Shown here: positions 43,500 through 52,565 of the stretch, piece by piece | Position numbering within the stretch: position 1 is the first letter of the stretch | How the letters are laid out: every line of letters starts with the position of its first letter | Assembly (NCBI GenBank): GCA_050747525.1 | Contig: JBOGOC010000060.1 | Coordinates: forward strand, 62,001-126,000 | Reading direction: 5' to 3' | Source: JBOGOC01 sp050747525 | Lineage (GTDB): Bacteria; Acidobacteriota; Polarisedimenticolia; JACPZX01; DASXTC01 | DNA length: 64,000 nucleotides | The notes under the pieces: generated by a model | What the model was told of the DNA's origin: nothing | What the model saw: only the letters and a program-made list of their open reading frames with translations | Database searches by the model: none | Translations under genes and position numbers: made by a program

Positions 43500-43517
43500 A
43501 GGGGGGGAGCCCCCCTT
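43500..43517 (+). terminator. GC hairpin after the Rieske gene
   Basis: A run of seven G (43501-43507) and a run of six C (43510-43515) followed by TT can fold into a short stable stem. It stands 64 bases after the Rieske stop and before the next gene. The loop is very tight, so the stem must open by a pair or two. Otherwise the 168-base gap shows nothing. Confidence 0.35.
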
Positions 43518-43604
43518 GACGCTCCTTCCGCCGGGCCATAGATTCCGCCTGTCTCTCGGTGTGTGCTCTCGGGCAGCCCTGCCCGCGGAAAGGCGGCACG
43601 GCGC

Positions 43605-44405
43605 ATGATTCTTCGGTTCATGTTCCGGTGCGGACAGTGCCGGGAAATCTGCAGCCTGAAGGTCCAGTGGGTGAACCGGGCGCCTGCGCCCGTCCGCTGC
43701 ACACATTGCGGCGCCACGTACAGCCTCCCCTATGATGCGTCGCGCGACCCCTCCCGTCCGACCTACCGCCAGGAGATTCACAGGCTGGCCGCCACGTTCA
43801 AGCTGGATCCGGCCAGCGCCTGCTCGGTGCGCGAGAAAATCATGACTCTGGATCAGGCCAAATCACGCGGTCGGGCGATGGCCGGGAAGCCCAGGGCCGC
43901 GCGCCAGAAGGCCGCTTCCGGGATGGGCAGGCAGGTGATGATCGGCGCGGGCCTTGTGTTGATCGCCATCGCGTCCACCGCCATACCCTGGCAGCGGGCT
44001 GGAACGCCACCGGCCGCGGAGGCCGCGCCAAGGCCGGCGCGTGTCGAGAAGCGCGAGCCGGAGCCGATGCCTCCTGCCGAGTACCACGCTCCTCTCAACT
44101 TCAGCACCGACCCGATGGGCGAGCTCACCCGGATCTGGGGGCCCGATCCGCGCAGTGTCCTGATGGCGCTGTGCGAGCATCCACAGACCAGATCCAGGAT
44201 GGCCGCCGCGTTCATCGCGCCCGGGAGGCCCCCCGGCCCCGCGATCCGGGTGGGGCTGGTGCGCGACCTGGCCGATTTCGGTGCCCTGCGCGCGCTCACG
44301 ATTCGCAGAGACTCGCGCACCGGCCGGTGGTACGCGGGGAACGGGAGCGAGCCGATCACCCTGGAGCGGCAGGAGACGGTCCCCGCCGGTGCCGATCCGG
44401 TCTGA
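43605..44405 (+). CDS. Zinc-ribbon membrane protein of unknown function
   Basis: The 266-residue protein starts at the ATG at 43605 with GGAAAGG upstream. The N-terminus has a zinc-ribbon pattern, two CxxC pairs (FRCGQCREIC and VRCTHCGATY, about 8-42). A helical part follows, then one membrane helix (VMIGAGLVLIAIASTAIPW, about 112-130) and a periplasmic domain (about 150-266) with a Pro-rich linker. MJ0042-type zinc ribbons fused to a membrane helix are common in these lineages and have no assigned role. The stop overlaps the next start by 17 bases, so it opens the glycan operon that follows. Confidence 0.65.
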   Translation: MILRFMFRCGQCREICSLKVQWVNRAPAPVRCTHCGATYSLPYDASRDPSRPTYRQEIHRLAATFKLDPASACSVREKIMTLDQAKSRGRAMAGKPRAARQKAASGMGRQVMIGAGLVLIAIASTAIPWQRAGTPPAAEAAPRPARVEKREPEPMPPAEYHAPLNFSTDPMGELTRIWGPDPRSVLMALCEHPQTRSRMAAAFIAPGRPPGPAIRVGLVRDLADFGALRALTIRRDSRTGRWYAGNGSEPITLERQETVPAGADPV

Positions 44406-45252
44406 GGCTCCTTCCGCGCCCTTTCTCTTCAGCGTCGACCTGGAGGACGTGCGCGACATGATCCCTGGCGGCGCCGCCTGCCGGGAGGCCGTGCCGGAAA
44501 ACACCTTGCGCTACCTCGACTGGCTCGATCGGCAGGGCGCGGCGTGCACCTTCTTCGTGGTCGGCCGGACCGCCCGGGCCTATCCCGATCTGATCCGCGA
44601 GATCCACCGCAGGGGCCACGAGGTGGCCTGCCACTCCGACAGCCACCGCCCGCTCCCGGAGCTGGGGCCGCAGGGCCTGCGCGCCGACCTGGCCCGCAAC
44701 ATGGAGGCGCTCTCCCGTTGCGGGGTGTCGACGATACGCGGCTTCCGGGCCCCCGCGTTCTCGCTGACCCGGACCACGCGCTGGGCCTACGAGATCCTGC
44801 GGGAGTCGGGCCTGACCTATTCCAGCTCGGTCCTTCCCGCGCGCAACCCGCTCTTCGGCTGGCCCGGATTTGGCGGGGAGCGGACCCTCGATGGGATCCT
44901 GGAGATCCCCATGACGGTGGGGCCGCGGCCCATCGCGGTTCCGTTCGCCGGTGGGATCTATCTGCGCTGCCTGCCCGGCCCCATCCTGAGGCGCCTGGTC
45001 GACGGCGCCGCCCGGCGGCAGGCTCCGCTGGTCGGCTACGTCCATCCCTACGACATCGATACACGGCAGGAGCGGTTCACCCATCCGCACCTGGGGCGAC
45101 TCCGCCTGCTGAACCGGCTCATGTACGTCAACCGCGATCGCGTCTTCGATCGGCTCGACGACGTGATCCGCAGGGGCTTCCGGATCCTCACCTACCGGCA
45201 GTACGCGGCGGCTCGTGGCGGGGCCGTGATGACGGCGGGGGCCCGCTCGTGA
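44389..45252 (+). CDS. Polysaccharide deacetylase (DUF3473/XrtA-associated type)
   Basis: This is a 287-residue NodB-fold enzyme. The first motif FSVDLEDVRD carries the catalytic and metal aspartates (about 14-22). The metal pair is in EVACHSDSHRPL (H-x3-H, about 80-86). RGFRAPAFSLTRTTRWAYEI and the C-terminal GYVHPYDIDTRQERF (DUF3473-like) follow. Relatives de-N-acetylate exopolysaccharides in exosortase/EPS loci. The GTG start at 44389 overlaps the upstream gene, and its stop overlaps the next gene as GTGA. It probably works with the membrane glycosyltransferase-like proteins downstream. No PEP-CTERM or exosortase gene is seen in the window. Confidence 0.85.
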   Translation: MPIRSEAPSAPFLFSVDLEDVRDMIPGGAACREAVPENTLRYLDWLDRQGAACTFFVVGRTARAYPDLIREIHRRGHEVACHSDSHRPLPELGPQGLRADLARNMEALSRCGVSTIRGFRAPAFSLTRTTRWAYEILRESGLTYSSSVLPARNPLFGWPGFGGERTLDGILEIPMTVGPRPIAVPFAGGIYLRCLPGPILRRLVDGAARRQAPLVGYVHPYDIDTRQERFTHPHLGRLRLLNRLMYVNRDRVFDRLDDVIRRGFRILTYRQYAAARGGAVMTAGARS

Positions 45253-47054
45253 CGCTCCTTCGAGGCCTCTTTCCCTCCGTCCTGCTCGCGGCGCTCGTCG
45301 TCCTCACGTTCGCGACCTCGCTGCCGGGAGCCTTCGTCTGGGACGACCGCCCCCTGATCGTGGAGAACGCTCTGATCCGTGACTCGGGGAGCCTTGGAGA
45401 GCTTCTGACGTCGGGCTTCTGGCAGACGGGAGACATGCACGATCGGTTTCGCTCGTTCTTCCGCCCCGTGGTGAGCGCCAGCTACGCCGCCGACTACGCC
45501 CTGTGGGGGCTCGAGCCGCTCGCCTATCGCCTGACGAACCTTCTGCTGCACCTGGCGTGCTGCGTGCTCATCCTGAGGATCGCGATGGGAGAGGGGCTGC
45601 CCCTGTGGGCCTCATGGGCGGGGGCGGCGGTGTTCGCCGTGCACCCCGCGCACGTGGAATCGGCGGCCTGGATCTCCGGGCGGACCGATCTCCTGTGCGG
45701 CCTCTTCGTCCTGCTCTCGTTTGCCGCCCACCGCAGGGCGGAGACGGCCGGGTCGGGGCGCGGATGGCGGATCGCCTCGCTGCTGGCCTTCGCCGTGGCC
45801 CTCTTCTCCAAGGAGATGGCCGCGACGCTGCCCGTCCTGATCGCCGCCGACCGCGCGATGAGGCCCTCTTCGAGGCCCTGGATGAGACGCGCGTTGTCGG
45901 CGGGGCTCCCCTACCTGGCGGTCCTGGGCCTGTATCTGGTGGCCCGCCACTTCGCATTGGGGCACGAGGCGTCTCCTCTGTACCGGCTCACCCCATGGGC
46001 CCACGCGGCCACGGGGATGTTCGTCCTCGGCCGCTACGTGGCGCTCCTGCTGGTGCCGGCAGGGCTGGACGCGCACTACCCGTATGAGCCCATTCAAACC
46101 TTGGCCAGCCCGCTGGCGATCCTGTCCGCCTTCATGCTCGGCGTCATCGCCTGGGGAGCGTGGAGACTCAGGCGTCTGAGCCCGATCTCGTGCTACTGGA
46201 TCGTGTGGATCTTCGTCTCGCTGACCCCGGTGCTCACCTTCGGCACGTTCGGGGACGTGCTGATGGCGGACCGCTTCCTCTATATCCCTTCGGTGGGGCT
46301 CTGCATGCTGGCCGCCCGGTGCGCCGCTGCCTGGGCGAGTCATGCGGACCGCCCCGGCCTGAGGCCGATGACGTATGCGGCCGTGGCCGGATTCCTCGCG
46401 GTCCTGACCTTCGGCTCGGCGGCGCGCGCCAGGGTCTGGACGGACGACCTCAGGCTTTTCAGCAGGATGGTGGAGACGTCGCCCCATTCCCCCATGGTGA
46501 GGTGCAACCTGGGTCTGGCGTACTACAACAAGGGGCATTTCAAGGCCGCCACACAGGAGTTCGAATCGGCGATCCGTCTGTACCCGAAGTTCTCCATGGC
46601 GCACAACAACCTGGCCGCGGCCCTCGAGCGCGAAGGCAGGCTCGGCGAAGCGCTCGCCTCATACGAGCGGGCGCTCAGGGTGGCTCCAAGACAGGTGGAG
46701 AGCCGGATCAACGCCGCGAGCCTGCGCGTGCGCCTGGGCATGCAGGAGCGCGGGATCCAGGAGCTGGACGCCCTCATCGAGCTGCACCCGCGCTACACGC
46801 CCGGGATCTACGCTTATGCGGACGCCATGGATCAGATCGGCCGCGACGACGACGCGTTGATGTGGACGCGCCGCGTTCTGGCGATCGATCCTGCCTACCC
46901 CAACGCCCACTATCTGGAAGGGAAGCTGCTCGCCCAGAAGGGCGAGACGCGCCAGGCGGCCGCCGCCATGCGACGCTTCCTCGAGCTGTGGCCCTCCGAA
47001 GGGGTCCATGCCGCCGCGGCACGCCGCGTCATTGCCCAGGCCGAAGGCTCATGA
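45249..47054 (+). CDS. TMTC/PMT-like membrane glycosyltransferase with TPR tail
   Basis: The 601-residue protein has about ten membrane helices in the first 390 residues. It carries the acidic loop WDDRPLIVENALI (about 33-45), typical of GT-C enzymes, and a DUF1736-like block (ADRFLYIPSVGLC). Four or five TPRs follow (about 415-600), for example MVRCNLGLAYYNKGHFKAAT and HNNLAAALEREGRLGEALAS. Eukaryotic TMTC proteins with this layout are O-mannosyltransferases. Bacterial relatives are presumed to add sugars from a lipid donor. The GTG start overlaps the deacetylase stop. Its 3' end overlaps the converging methyltransferase gene by 26 bases. Confidence 0.85.
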   Translation: MTLLRGLFPSVLLAALVVLTFATSLPGAFVWDDRPLIVENALIRDSGSLGELLTSGFWQTGDMHDRFRSFFRPVVSASYAADYALWGLEPLAYRLTNLLLHLACCVLILRIAMGEGLPLWASWAGAAVFAVHPAHVESAAWISGRTDLLCGLFVLLSFAAHRRAETAGSGRGWRIASLLAFAVALFSKEMAATLPVLIAADRAMRPSSRPWMRRALSAGLPYLAVLGLYLVARHFALGHEASPLYRLTPWAHAATGMFVLGRYVALLLVPAGLDAHYPYEPIQTLASPLAILSAFMLGVIAWGAWRLRRLSPISCYWIVWIFVSLTPVLTFGTFGDVLMADRFLYIPSVGLCMLAARCAAAWASHADRPGLRPMTYAAVAGFLAVLTFGSAARARVWTDDLRLFSRMVETSPHSPMVRCNLGLAYYNKGHFKAATQEFESAIRLYPKFSMAHNNLAAALEREGRLGEALASYERALRVAPRQVESRINAASLRVRLGMQERGIQELDALIELHPRYTPGIYAYADAMDQIGRDDDALMWTRRVLAIDPAYPNAHYLEGKLLAQKGETRQAAAAMRRFLELWPSEGVHAAAARRVIAQAEGS

Positions 47055-47751
47055 GGCCGCGCGCCGCGGGGGCCGACGCCACGAAGAGGCGGTGCGACAG
47101 GTAGCTCCAGCGATCGAGCCGCTCGGAGTCGGTCTCCAGGCCGAGCGACCTCAGCTCGTCGGCCAGCTGCGCGGCGCTCCAGAGATGGACTCCCGACGGC
47201 GCCATGTCCGCCCAGGAGCGTGACCCTCCCAGGGTCACCTTGACGCCCACCACCAGGTATTCCTGAAGCCTCACCAGCGCGGACTTCCAGGCCGGCTCGC
47301 GGGTCTGCTCCTTGATCAGAAGCACGCCGCCGGCCGACAGCCGCGCCGACAGGATCCGCAGCAACTTTCTCTGGGCGGGGAGCGGGCGGTAGAAGAGGAC
47401 GTCGGCCACCACGATGGCGTCGAACAGGCCGTCTGGTGGATCCTCGATGTCGCGGCGCTCGAAGCGCACGTTGGCGAGCCCCCGGCGGCGGGCCACGGCG
47501 CGGGCGACCTCGAGCCGGGCCTCCAGCAGATCGATCCCCACCACGTCGCGGGCCCGGCTCCCCTCCGCCACCATCAGGGCCAGCAGCCCGTGCCCGCATC
47601 CCACGTCCAGGATCCTGCCGGATGCAGGGAACGTGGACACGAGGCGATGGAAGTGGGGGAATCCCAGCCAGCGGAACGAGAGGTGGGCGGCCGCGGCCGG
47701 GGAAACGCGGCCGTACCGCCCAATCCAGCCGAGCGCGGAGACGGCGCCCAT
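47029..47751 (-). CDS. SAM-dependent methyltransferase
   Basis: The 240-residue class I methyltransferase has SAM motif I in GRILDVGCGHGLLALMVA (about 47-64), motif II VVGIDLLEARLEVARAVA, RFERRDIEDPPDGLFDAIVV with the motif IV-like aspartate, and a C-terminal region with KEQTREPAWKSALVRLQEYL. There is no membrane segment. It shares a base with the stop of the GT39-like gene upstream, so the two are co-transcribed. Its position suggests methylation of a lipid, sugar or lipid-linked intermediate of the same glycan pathway; the substrate is not evident. Confidence 0.82.
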   Translation of the reverse strand: MGAVSALGWIGRYGRVSPAAAAHLSFRWLGFPHFHRLVSTFPASGRILDVGCGHGLLALMVAEGSRARDVVGIDLLEARLEVARAVARRRGLANVRFERRDIEDPPDGLFDAIVVADVLFYRPLPAQRKLLRILSARLSAGGVLLIKEQTREPAWKSALVRLQEYLVVGVKVTLGGSRSWADMAPSGVHLWSAAQLADELRSLGLETDSERLDRWSYLSHRLFVASAPAARGLMSLRPGQ

Positions 47752-49874
47752 CAGGCCGGGCCTGTCGAGAGCAGGGATGCTTTGCGCACCTCCATGATGG
47801 CGTCTCCCTTCCTGGTGGTCACGACGACCTGACTCGGGCGGCACCCTTCGGGGATGTCGAACCGGGCCTGGTAAGCGTGCCCCCAATAGTGGCTCGCCGA
47901 GACATTGTCGCGCCACCAGGACTGGATCACGTGCGTCTTCTCCAGCCCGTGCTTCATGAAGGGCCGCGACTCGAAGCGATCCGGGGCCGTCTCGGCGGTC
48001 TCCAGGCCGGCGCGGATCTCGAACACGGTGCCGGAGCACAGATGCCCTTGCAGGCGCGCCCACGCGACCACCTGTCCCTCTTCGACAGCACCGCCGTTCA
48101 GCAGCAATGTGACCAAGTCGAGCTGGAGGCGCTCTCCGTGAATCGGCTCCACGGGTGCGCTGACGGTCGCCGTGGGCTGGTCGATGGTCGGGCCCGAGGG
48201 GGGAGCCGCGAGCTGCAGCCGGGCGCTGCTGCCCGGCAGCACCTTGGTGGGCGCGGATGTCTCGGCCACCAGGCGCGTGGCGTCGTGGTTTCTCGAGACG
48301 GCGGCCACTCCGGCCGTGGCCGCGATCACGCAGACGAGCGCCACCGCGGGCCATGACCTGAACCGTCCCTCACGCTGCAGCAGCAGGGTGGCGCCTACGA
48401 TGACTCCGCATGCGGCGCAGGCCGCCGCCAGCCATCCCAGCATGCGGCCCCAGCTTCCGTCCTGGATCGCGGCCTTCACCTGCTCGACCACGAGCACCTG
48501 GTTCCATCCGTGGGATTGGGTGAGGCCGTCCAGCAGCCATGCGGGAGCCTCGTGGATCTGGCGCTCCAGGATTTCCCTGAATCGGGGGGGCCGGTTGTGC
48601 TCTATCCACTCCAGCCGGAACTGCGCCATCAGCAGCAGATTCCAGTACACGAAGGGGGTCGACGCCAGCGCGATCCCGAGTGTGCCGAGACGGCGCGCCG
48701 CCGCGGCCAGGGCCATGGCGAAGCCGAGTGCCAGGACCGGCCACACGCTCAGGAAGTACCTCGCGCCGAACGAGGCCCCTCCCCACCAGTATCCGTACGA
48801 GGCGATGGCCCACCATTCCAGCACCAGGAGCGACAGGGCCCCGCGGAACAGGCGCGGATGCTCGCGGCGCAGGAGAAACAGCCCCGCCGCCCCCACGGCG
48901 CACAACGGGGTCCACGTGAACAGGCCGTTGTAGTCGGAGAAAAGGACCTGCAGGAAGGCGGGCCGGCTCCAGATGAAGGGATCTCCGATATCGGCATAGA
49001 CATGAGGCAGAGGATGTCCGGAGGTCCCGATCCAGGCGGCGATCTGGGGAGCGACGCCGAGCAGCGTGCCGCCTCCCAGCAGCGCACCGCCTTTCAGCGC
49101 CGAGCGCCATCTCGAGGGACCCGGAGCGGTCAGCAGATCGAGGGCCGGCAGCGCCAGGTAGACGACATCCTGAGGATGAACGAGCGCCAACGCTCCCGCC
49201 AGGATCCCCAGGAGCAGGAGCCGGCCCGGTCCGTGCTCTCCTTCCCCATGGAGCCACACCAGCAGGAAGCATGCGCCGAGAAAGATGGTGGCCGCGTGCG
49301 GATACGCGGGCCAGATGAACGCGAACCAGGCGAGCGGCGTGGCGTAGGTCATGGCGATGGCCGCGATGGCGGCGGGTGAATCCCCGGCGAAGCGGCGGGC
49401 CAGACGATAGGTGAGGGCGATGCCGGCCACGGCCAGCATCATCGATCCGAAGGTGTAGGCTCCCGTCTCGAGCGGTCCGTAGCCATCCCCTCCGGGCAGG
49501 ACGCCGTGCCGCGCCAGGGCCGCCGCCACGGGCTTCACGGCGATGGCCAGGGGCGTCACCAGCAGCGAAGAGCCCAGGTGGAAGACCGGCGTGGAAGGAG
49601 GAGGCAGGTACATGCCGTTGGGATTGCGCAGGACGAACTCTTCGTAGGTGTCGAGGTCGGCGTCGAACAGCGCGGAGCGCAGATAGCTGTAGTACCAGAG
49701 GGCGTCGTGGACCAGGACGTTCTGGAAGAGGAGGACGAACCCGGCGGCGCAGGCGGCACCGAGGATCGCGGCCTGTCTGTGGCGTGACGCGGGAAGGCGT
49801 CGCACCACCGCGACGACGACGGCGCATAGCGCGAGCGAGAAGGACAGCCCCGAAAGGAAGGGAAGCAGAGTCAC
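47751..49874 (-). CDS. GT39-like multipass membrane glycosyltransferase
   Basis: The 707-residue protein has about twelve membrane helices in residues 1-540, with the acidic patch DALWYYSYLRSALFDADLDT (about 56-75) in the first large loop, as in PMT_2/GT-C enzymes. A C-terminal soluble region of about 150 residues has beta-strand character (QLDLVTLLLNGGAVEEGQVV). Enzymes of this type transfer a sugar from a polyprenyl-phosphate donor to a glycan or protein outside the membrane. Upstream by seven bases is an FAD enzyme of the UDP-galactopyranose mutase/desaturase type, and downstream the methyltransferase, so a three-gene unit is likely. Confidence 0.82.
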   Translation of the reverse strand: MTLLPFLSGLSFSLALCAVVVAVVRRLPASRHRQAAILGAACAAGFVLLFQNVLVHDALWYYSYLRSALFDADLDTYEEFVLRNPNGMYLPPPSTPVFHLGSSLLVTPLAIAVKPVAAALARHGVLPGGDGYGPLETGAYTFGSMMLAVAGIALTYRLARRFAGDSPAAIAAIAMTYATPLAWFAFIWPAYPHAATIFLGACFLLVWLHGEGEHGPGRLLLLGILAGALALVHPQDVVYLALPALDLLTAPGPSRWRSALKGGALLGGGTLLGVAPQIAAWIGTSGHPLPHVYADIGDPFIWSRPAFLQVLFSDYNGLFTWTPLCAVGAAGLFLLRREHPRLFRGALSLLVLEWWAIASYGYWWGGASFGARYFLSVWPVLALGFAMALAAAARRLGTLGIALASTPFVYWNLLLMAQFRLEWIEHNRPPRFREILERQIHEAPAWLLDGLTQSHGWNQVLVVEQVKAAIQDGSWGRMLGWLAAACAACGVIVGATLLLQREGRFRSWPAVALVCVIAATAGVAAVSRNHDATRLVAETSAPTKVLPGSSARLQLAAPPSGPTIDQPTATVSAPVEPIHGERLQLDLVTLLLNGGAVEEGQVVAWARLQGHLCSGTVFEIRAGLETAETAPDRFESRPFMKHGLEKTHVIQSWWRDNVSASHYWGHAYQARFDIPEGCRPSQVVVTTRKGDAIMEVRKASLLSTGPA

Positions 49875-49881
49875 GCGCGCA

Positions 49882-51225
49882 TCAGGCGACTTGGCTCGCG
49901 GCCAGGCCGATCCCGGCGACCAGATCGAGCGCCTGCCGGATCCCCTGGGCCGTGCTGCCGTACCAGAACGAGCCCTGCCGCCCGCACAGGTGAAGGTTCC
50001 GGATGCTCCTGAGGGACGCTTCGATCACCGCGAAGTGGCGGTCGTAGCCCACCTTGTAGACAGGGTAGGCGCTGGGAGCGCGCCGCACCCACGAGGCCTC
50101 CACCTCCGAGGCGGATCCGATCCAGCCGATCTTCACCAGGTCGTTCACCGCCCGGCGGACCTGCGCCTCGTCGTCCTCGCGCCAGACGCCATCTCCCACG
50201 TCGCAGGCCACCTCCAGGCAGAGACCGGTCTTCCCCGGGGGGGCCATGGCCGGAGAGTAGTTGGTGGTCTCGCTCAATCGGTTGAACCGGATGGAGGGGT
50301 CGGGCACGTACACCCAGTGATCCTCGGTGAGGCGGTCCCTGGCGATGCCGAGATAGACGCCGATCATCGCCCTGTTGCGCAGGGCCGCGGCGGACGCCAG
50401 GGGTTCCGGACCCGCGGACGGCTCGAGCGCCTGCAGAAGGCCCTTCAGCGGGATGGTGGAGACGACGAGGTCGGCGGGAAGATCGAGCCGGCCGTCGCCG
50501 GAGCGAACTTCGACGCTTCGGATCGCGCCGCCGCGGCGCAGGAGCCTTTCCACCCGGTGTCCGAGCAGCAGCCGGCCTCCGGAGGTCTGAAAGAGCCTGG
50601 CCATGCCGTCGGGGATCTCCATGAAGCCGCGGGCCGGGTAGAGGAAGTCGTCCCAGGGGTCGGCGCGCCTGATGAGGCGCTGGACGAGCTGGCGGAGCAC
50701 GCCGGCGTCGGGAACGGCCCCCACCGCGAGGTCGGTCGAGAGGTCCTGGGGCGGGCAGCCGCACAGTTTCTCCGTGTAGGGCCCGAAGAAAACGTCGAAC
50801 AGAGGCGCGCCGTAGCGCGACACCAGGTAGGCCCGGAAGTCATCTCCGCCCGGGCTCTTCCCGAAGCGCGCGGAGGCGTAGCCTGCTGCGGCCCGCAGCG
50901 CGAACAGGGCCGATCCCCCCACCAGGAGATCGCGCAAGTCGATGGGATAGTTGTAGAGGCGGCCATCCAGCAGGATGCGGCTCACCTTGCGGCGCGAGAC
51001 GAGCGGCTCGCCCACGCATTCCCGCACCAGGCTCAGCACGTCGCTGTCACGGGTCCAGAGGCGGTGGGAGAACAGATCGAAGGTGTAGCCGCGGTCGCGG
51101 AAGCCCCAGGCCAGGCCCCCGGGATACGGCGCCGACTCGACGATCGTGGTGTCGGCGCCGGCGCGGGTGAGGGCTATCCCGGCGGTCAGGCCCGCCACGC
51201 CACCGCCCAGGACAACGGCCTTCAT
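49882..51225 (-). CDS. FAD-dependent amine-oxidase/UGM-like protein
   Basis: The 447-residue flavoprotein has the N-terminal FAD fold VVLGGGVAGLTAGIALTRAG and VESAPYPGGLAWGFR, the middle block YEKLCGCPPQD-like (YTEKLCGCPP, about 150-160), the lysine/arginine-rich stretch LIRRADPWDDFLYPARGFME, and a C-terminal LHLCGRQGSFWYGSTAQGI for FAD contact. Relatives include UDP-galactopyranose mutase-like proteins and protoporphyrinogen-oxidase-like desaturases found in glycan loci. The neighbours favour a sugar or lipid-linked substrate. It opens the three-gene minus-strand unit; 26 bases separate it from the minor-pilin operon, so read-through is possible. Confidence 0.8.
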   Translation of the reverse strand: MKAVVLGGGVAGLTAGIALTRAGADTTIVESAPYPGGLAWGFRDRGYTFDLFSHRLWTRDSDVLSLVRECVGEPLVSRRKVSRILLDGRLYNYPIDLRDLLVGGSALFALRAAAGYASARFGKSPGGDDFRAYLVSRYGAPLFDVFFGPYTEKLCGCPPQDLSTDLAVGAVPDAGVLRQLVQRLIRRADPWDDFLYPARGFMEIPDGMARLFQTSGGRLLLGHRVERLLRRGGAIRSVEVRSGDGRLDLPADLVVSTIPLKGLLQALEPSAGPEPLASAAALRNRAMIGVYLGIARDRLTEDHWVYVPDPSIRFNRLSETTNYSPAMAPPGKTGLCLEVACDVGDGVWREDDEAQVRRAVNDLVKIGWIGSASEVEASWVRRAPSAYPVYKVGYDRHFAVIEASLRSIRNLHLCGRQGSFWYGSTAQGIRQALDLVAGIGLAASQVA

Positions 51226-51251
51226 GGTCTCTCCTGTCGGCGGTTCGCGGC

Positions 51252-52565
51252 CTATCTCTGCCGGAAGTCCATCACCCTCAGCGGGAACCCGTTCATGACC
51301 TCGTTGATCACTTCGGTGCAGTAGATGGTTTCGTGGTTCCCGGCGCCATTGGCCTGCAGCACCGCCCGGTCGAAGCCGTCCACCGGCCCGGTGCAGTCGT
51401 CCGCGGTGCCGAAGATGTCGTCGGGCCCGGCGACGTCGGCCACCAGCGTGCTGCCTATACTCGTGCCGTTGCCGCCGCCGTCACGCAGCATGCTGCCCTT
51501 GCCCACCACGAAGTAGACGCCTTCCAGGGAGGAGTTTCCGTCCAGAGTCAGGTTGCCGGTGACCCAGATGAATCCGCGGTAGGTCCCGGGACCCAGGTCG
51601 AGATCGCCGTCCACGAAGGTGACCGTGTTGACCGTGGCCGTGGTGTCGAGGTGCGAGCAGGAAGCCGAGTCGTAGCAGACGTAGTCGGCGACGGCCCGCA
51701 CCTGGTCGGCCATCACCAGCAGGGCGTCGCAGTCCGTGTACGTCGGGTCGATGGAGCCCGACACGTCGTTGACCACGTCCACGCCGGTCTGGCCATCGGA
51801 CTGATAGTCCAGAGGCTTGACGGCGCCGGCCTCCGCGGAGGCCTCCGAGGCGGTCCCGATCGTTCCCACCACGTCGACCGACAGGCCAGGCTGTCCGGTG
51901 TACGGAGTGCCTGCGCAGTCATCCCCGATGTACGTCTTGGCGCCCGAGCTGCCGCCGTAGAAATCGGCCGTGGGGCCCAGCATGGTGATGGTGGCGGGGA
52001 GCATGGGGAACGGATCGCGCTCCACCACGGCCTGCACCAGCTCGATGCCGCGATCCGGAGACGTGCCGATGGAGGTGATCATCACCCGGTCGTTGGTGTC
52101 GTTCAGGTTGGTGACCCCGTCGGTGGCGTCGTTGGTGAGGAAGGCCGCGTACCACCCGCGCCCGAAGCTCGTGAGAGGGCGCAGCGGCACGTCGTTGCCG
52201 TACCCGGTGAAGGCGGTGACGGCGCCGGACGTGTTGTAGGTGGGCGCCAACGCCGCGACGTTGAGGTCCAGGTTCGGGTCCACGGCCGCGGCCTGCAGCT
52301 CGTCGTCCAGCGTGTACGGATCGGCGGAGACGACGTTGGCCGCGCGCAGGGCCTCGCGGGCGTCCTCGAGCCCCGCCTCGGCGACGTAGAAGGCGCGCTT
52401 GCCCTTCACGTCGATCTGGTTCATCCGAACATCCGAGTTGGCCAGGGACACCAGCGCGATCCCCATGGCCGTCACCAGGGCCAGCACCACTATGGACATG
52501 ACCAGGGCAGAGCCTTTGTCCCGGTTCGGGCGTCCTTCCGCAGTCGTCGTCACGTGTGTGTCCAT
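51252..52565 (-). CDS. PilX-like minor pilin
   Basis: This 437-residue protein has a charged N-terminus, then a PilX-type hydrophobic helix (GSALVMSIVVLALVTAMGIA, about 18-38) and RAFYVAEAGLEDAREALRAA, the hallmark of PilX/PilA-like assembly proteins ('AlYaAEAGle'). The long C-terminal domain is beta-rich with many Asp/Gly/Thr turns and four cysteines. It shares a base with the upstream gene's stop as TGATG and has GAGGCGG before the ATG. PilX joins PilV, PilW and FimT-like pilins to prime type IV pilus assembly. The domain is larger than in Pseudomonas PilX (about 200). Confidence 0.83.
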   Translation of the reverse strand: MDTHVTTTAEGRPNRDKGSALVMSIVVLALVTAMGIALVSLANSDVRMNQIDVKGKRAFYVAEAGLEDAREALRAANVVSADPYTLDDELQAAAVDPNLDLNVAALAPTYNTSGAVTAFTGYGNDVPLRPLTSFGRGWYAAFLTNDATDGVTNLNDTNDRVMITSIGTSPDRGIELVQAVVERDPFPMLPATITMLGPTADFYGGSSGAKTYIGDDCAGTPYTGQPGLSVDVVGTIGTASEASAEAGAVKPLDYQSDGQTGVDVVNDVSGSIDPTYTDCDALLVMADQVRAVADYVCYDSASCSHLDTTATVNTVTFVDGDLDLGPGTYRGFIWVTGNLTLDGNSSLEGVYFVVGKGSMLRDGGGNGTSIGSTLVADVAGPDDIFGTADDCTGPVDGFDRAVLQANGAGNHETIYCTEVINEVMNGFPLRVMDFRQR

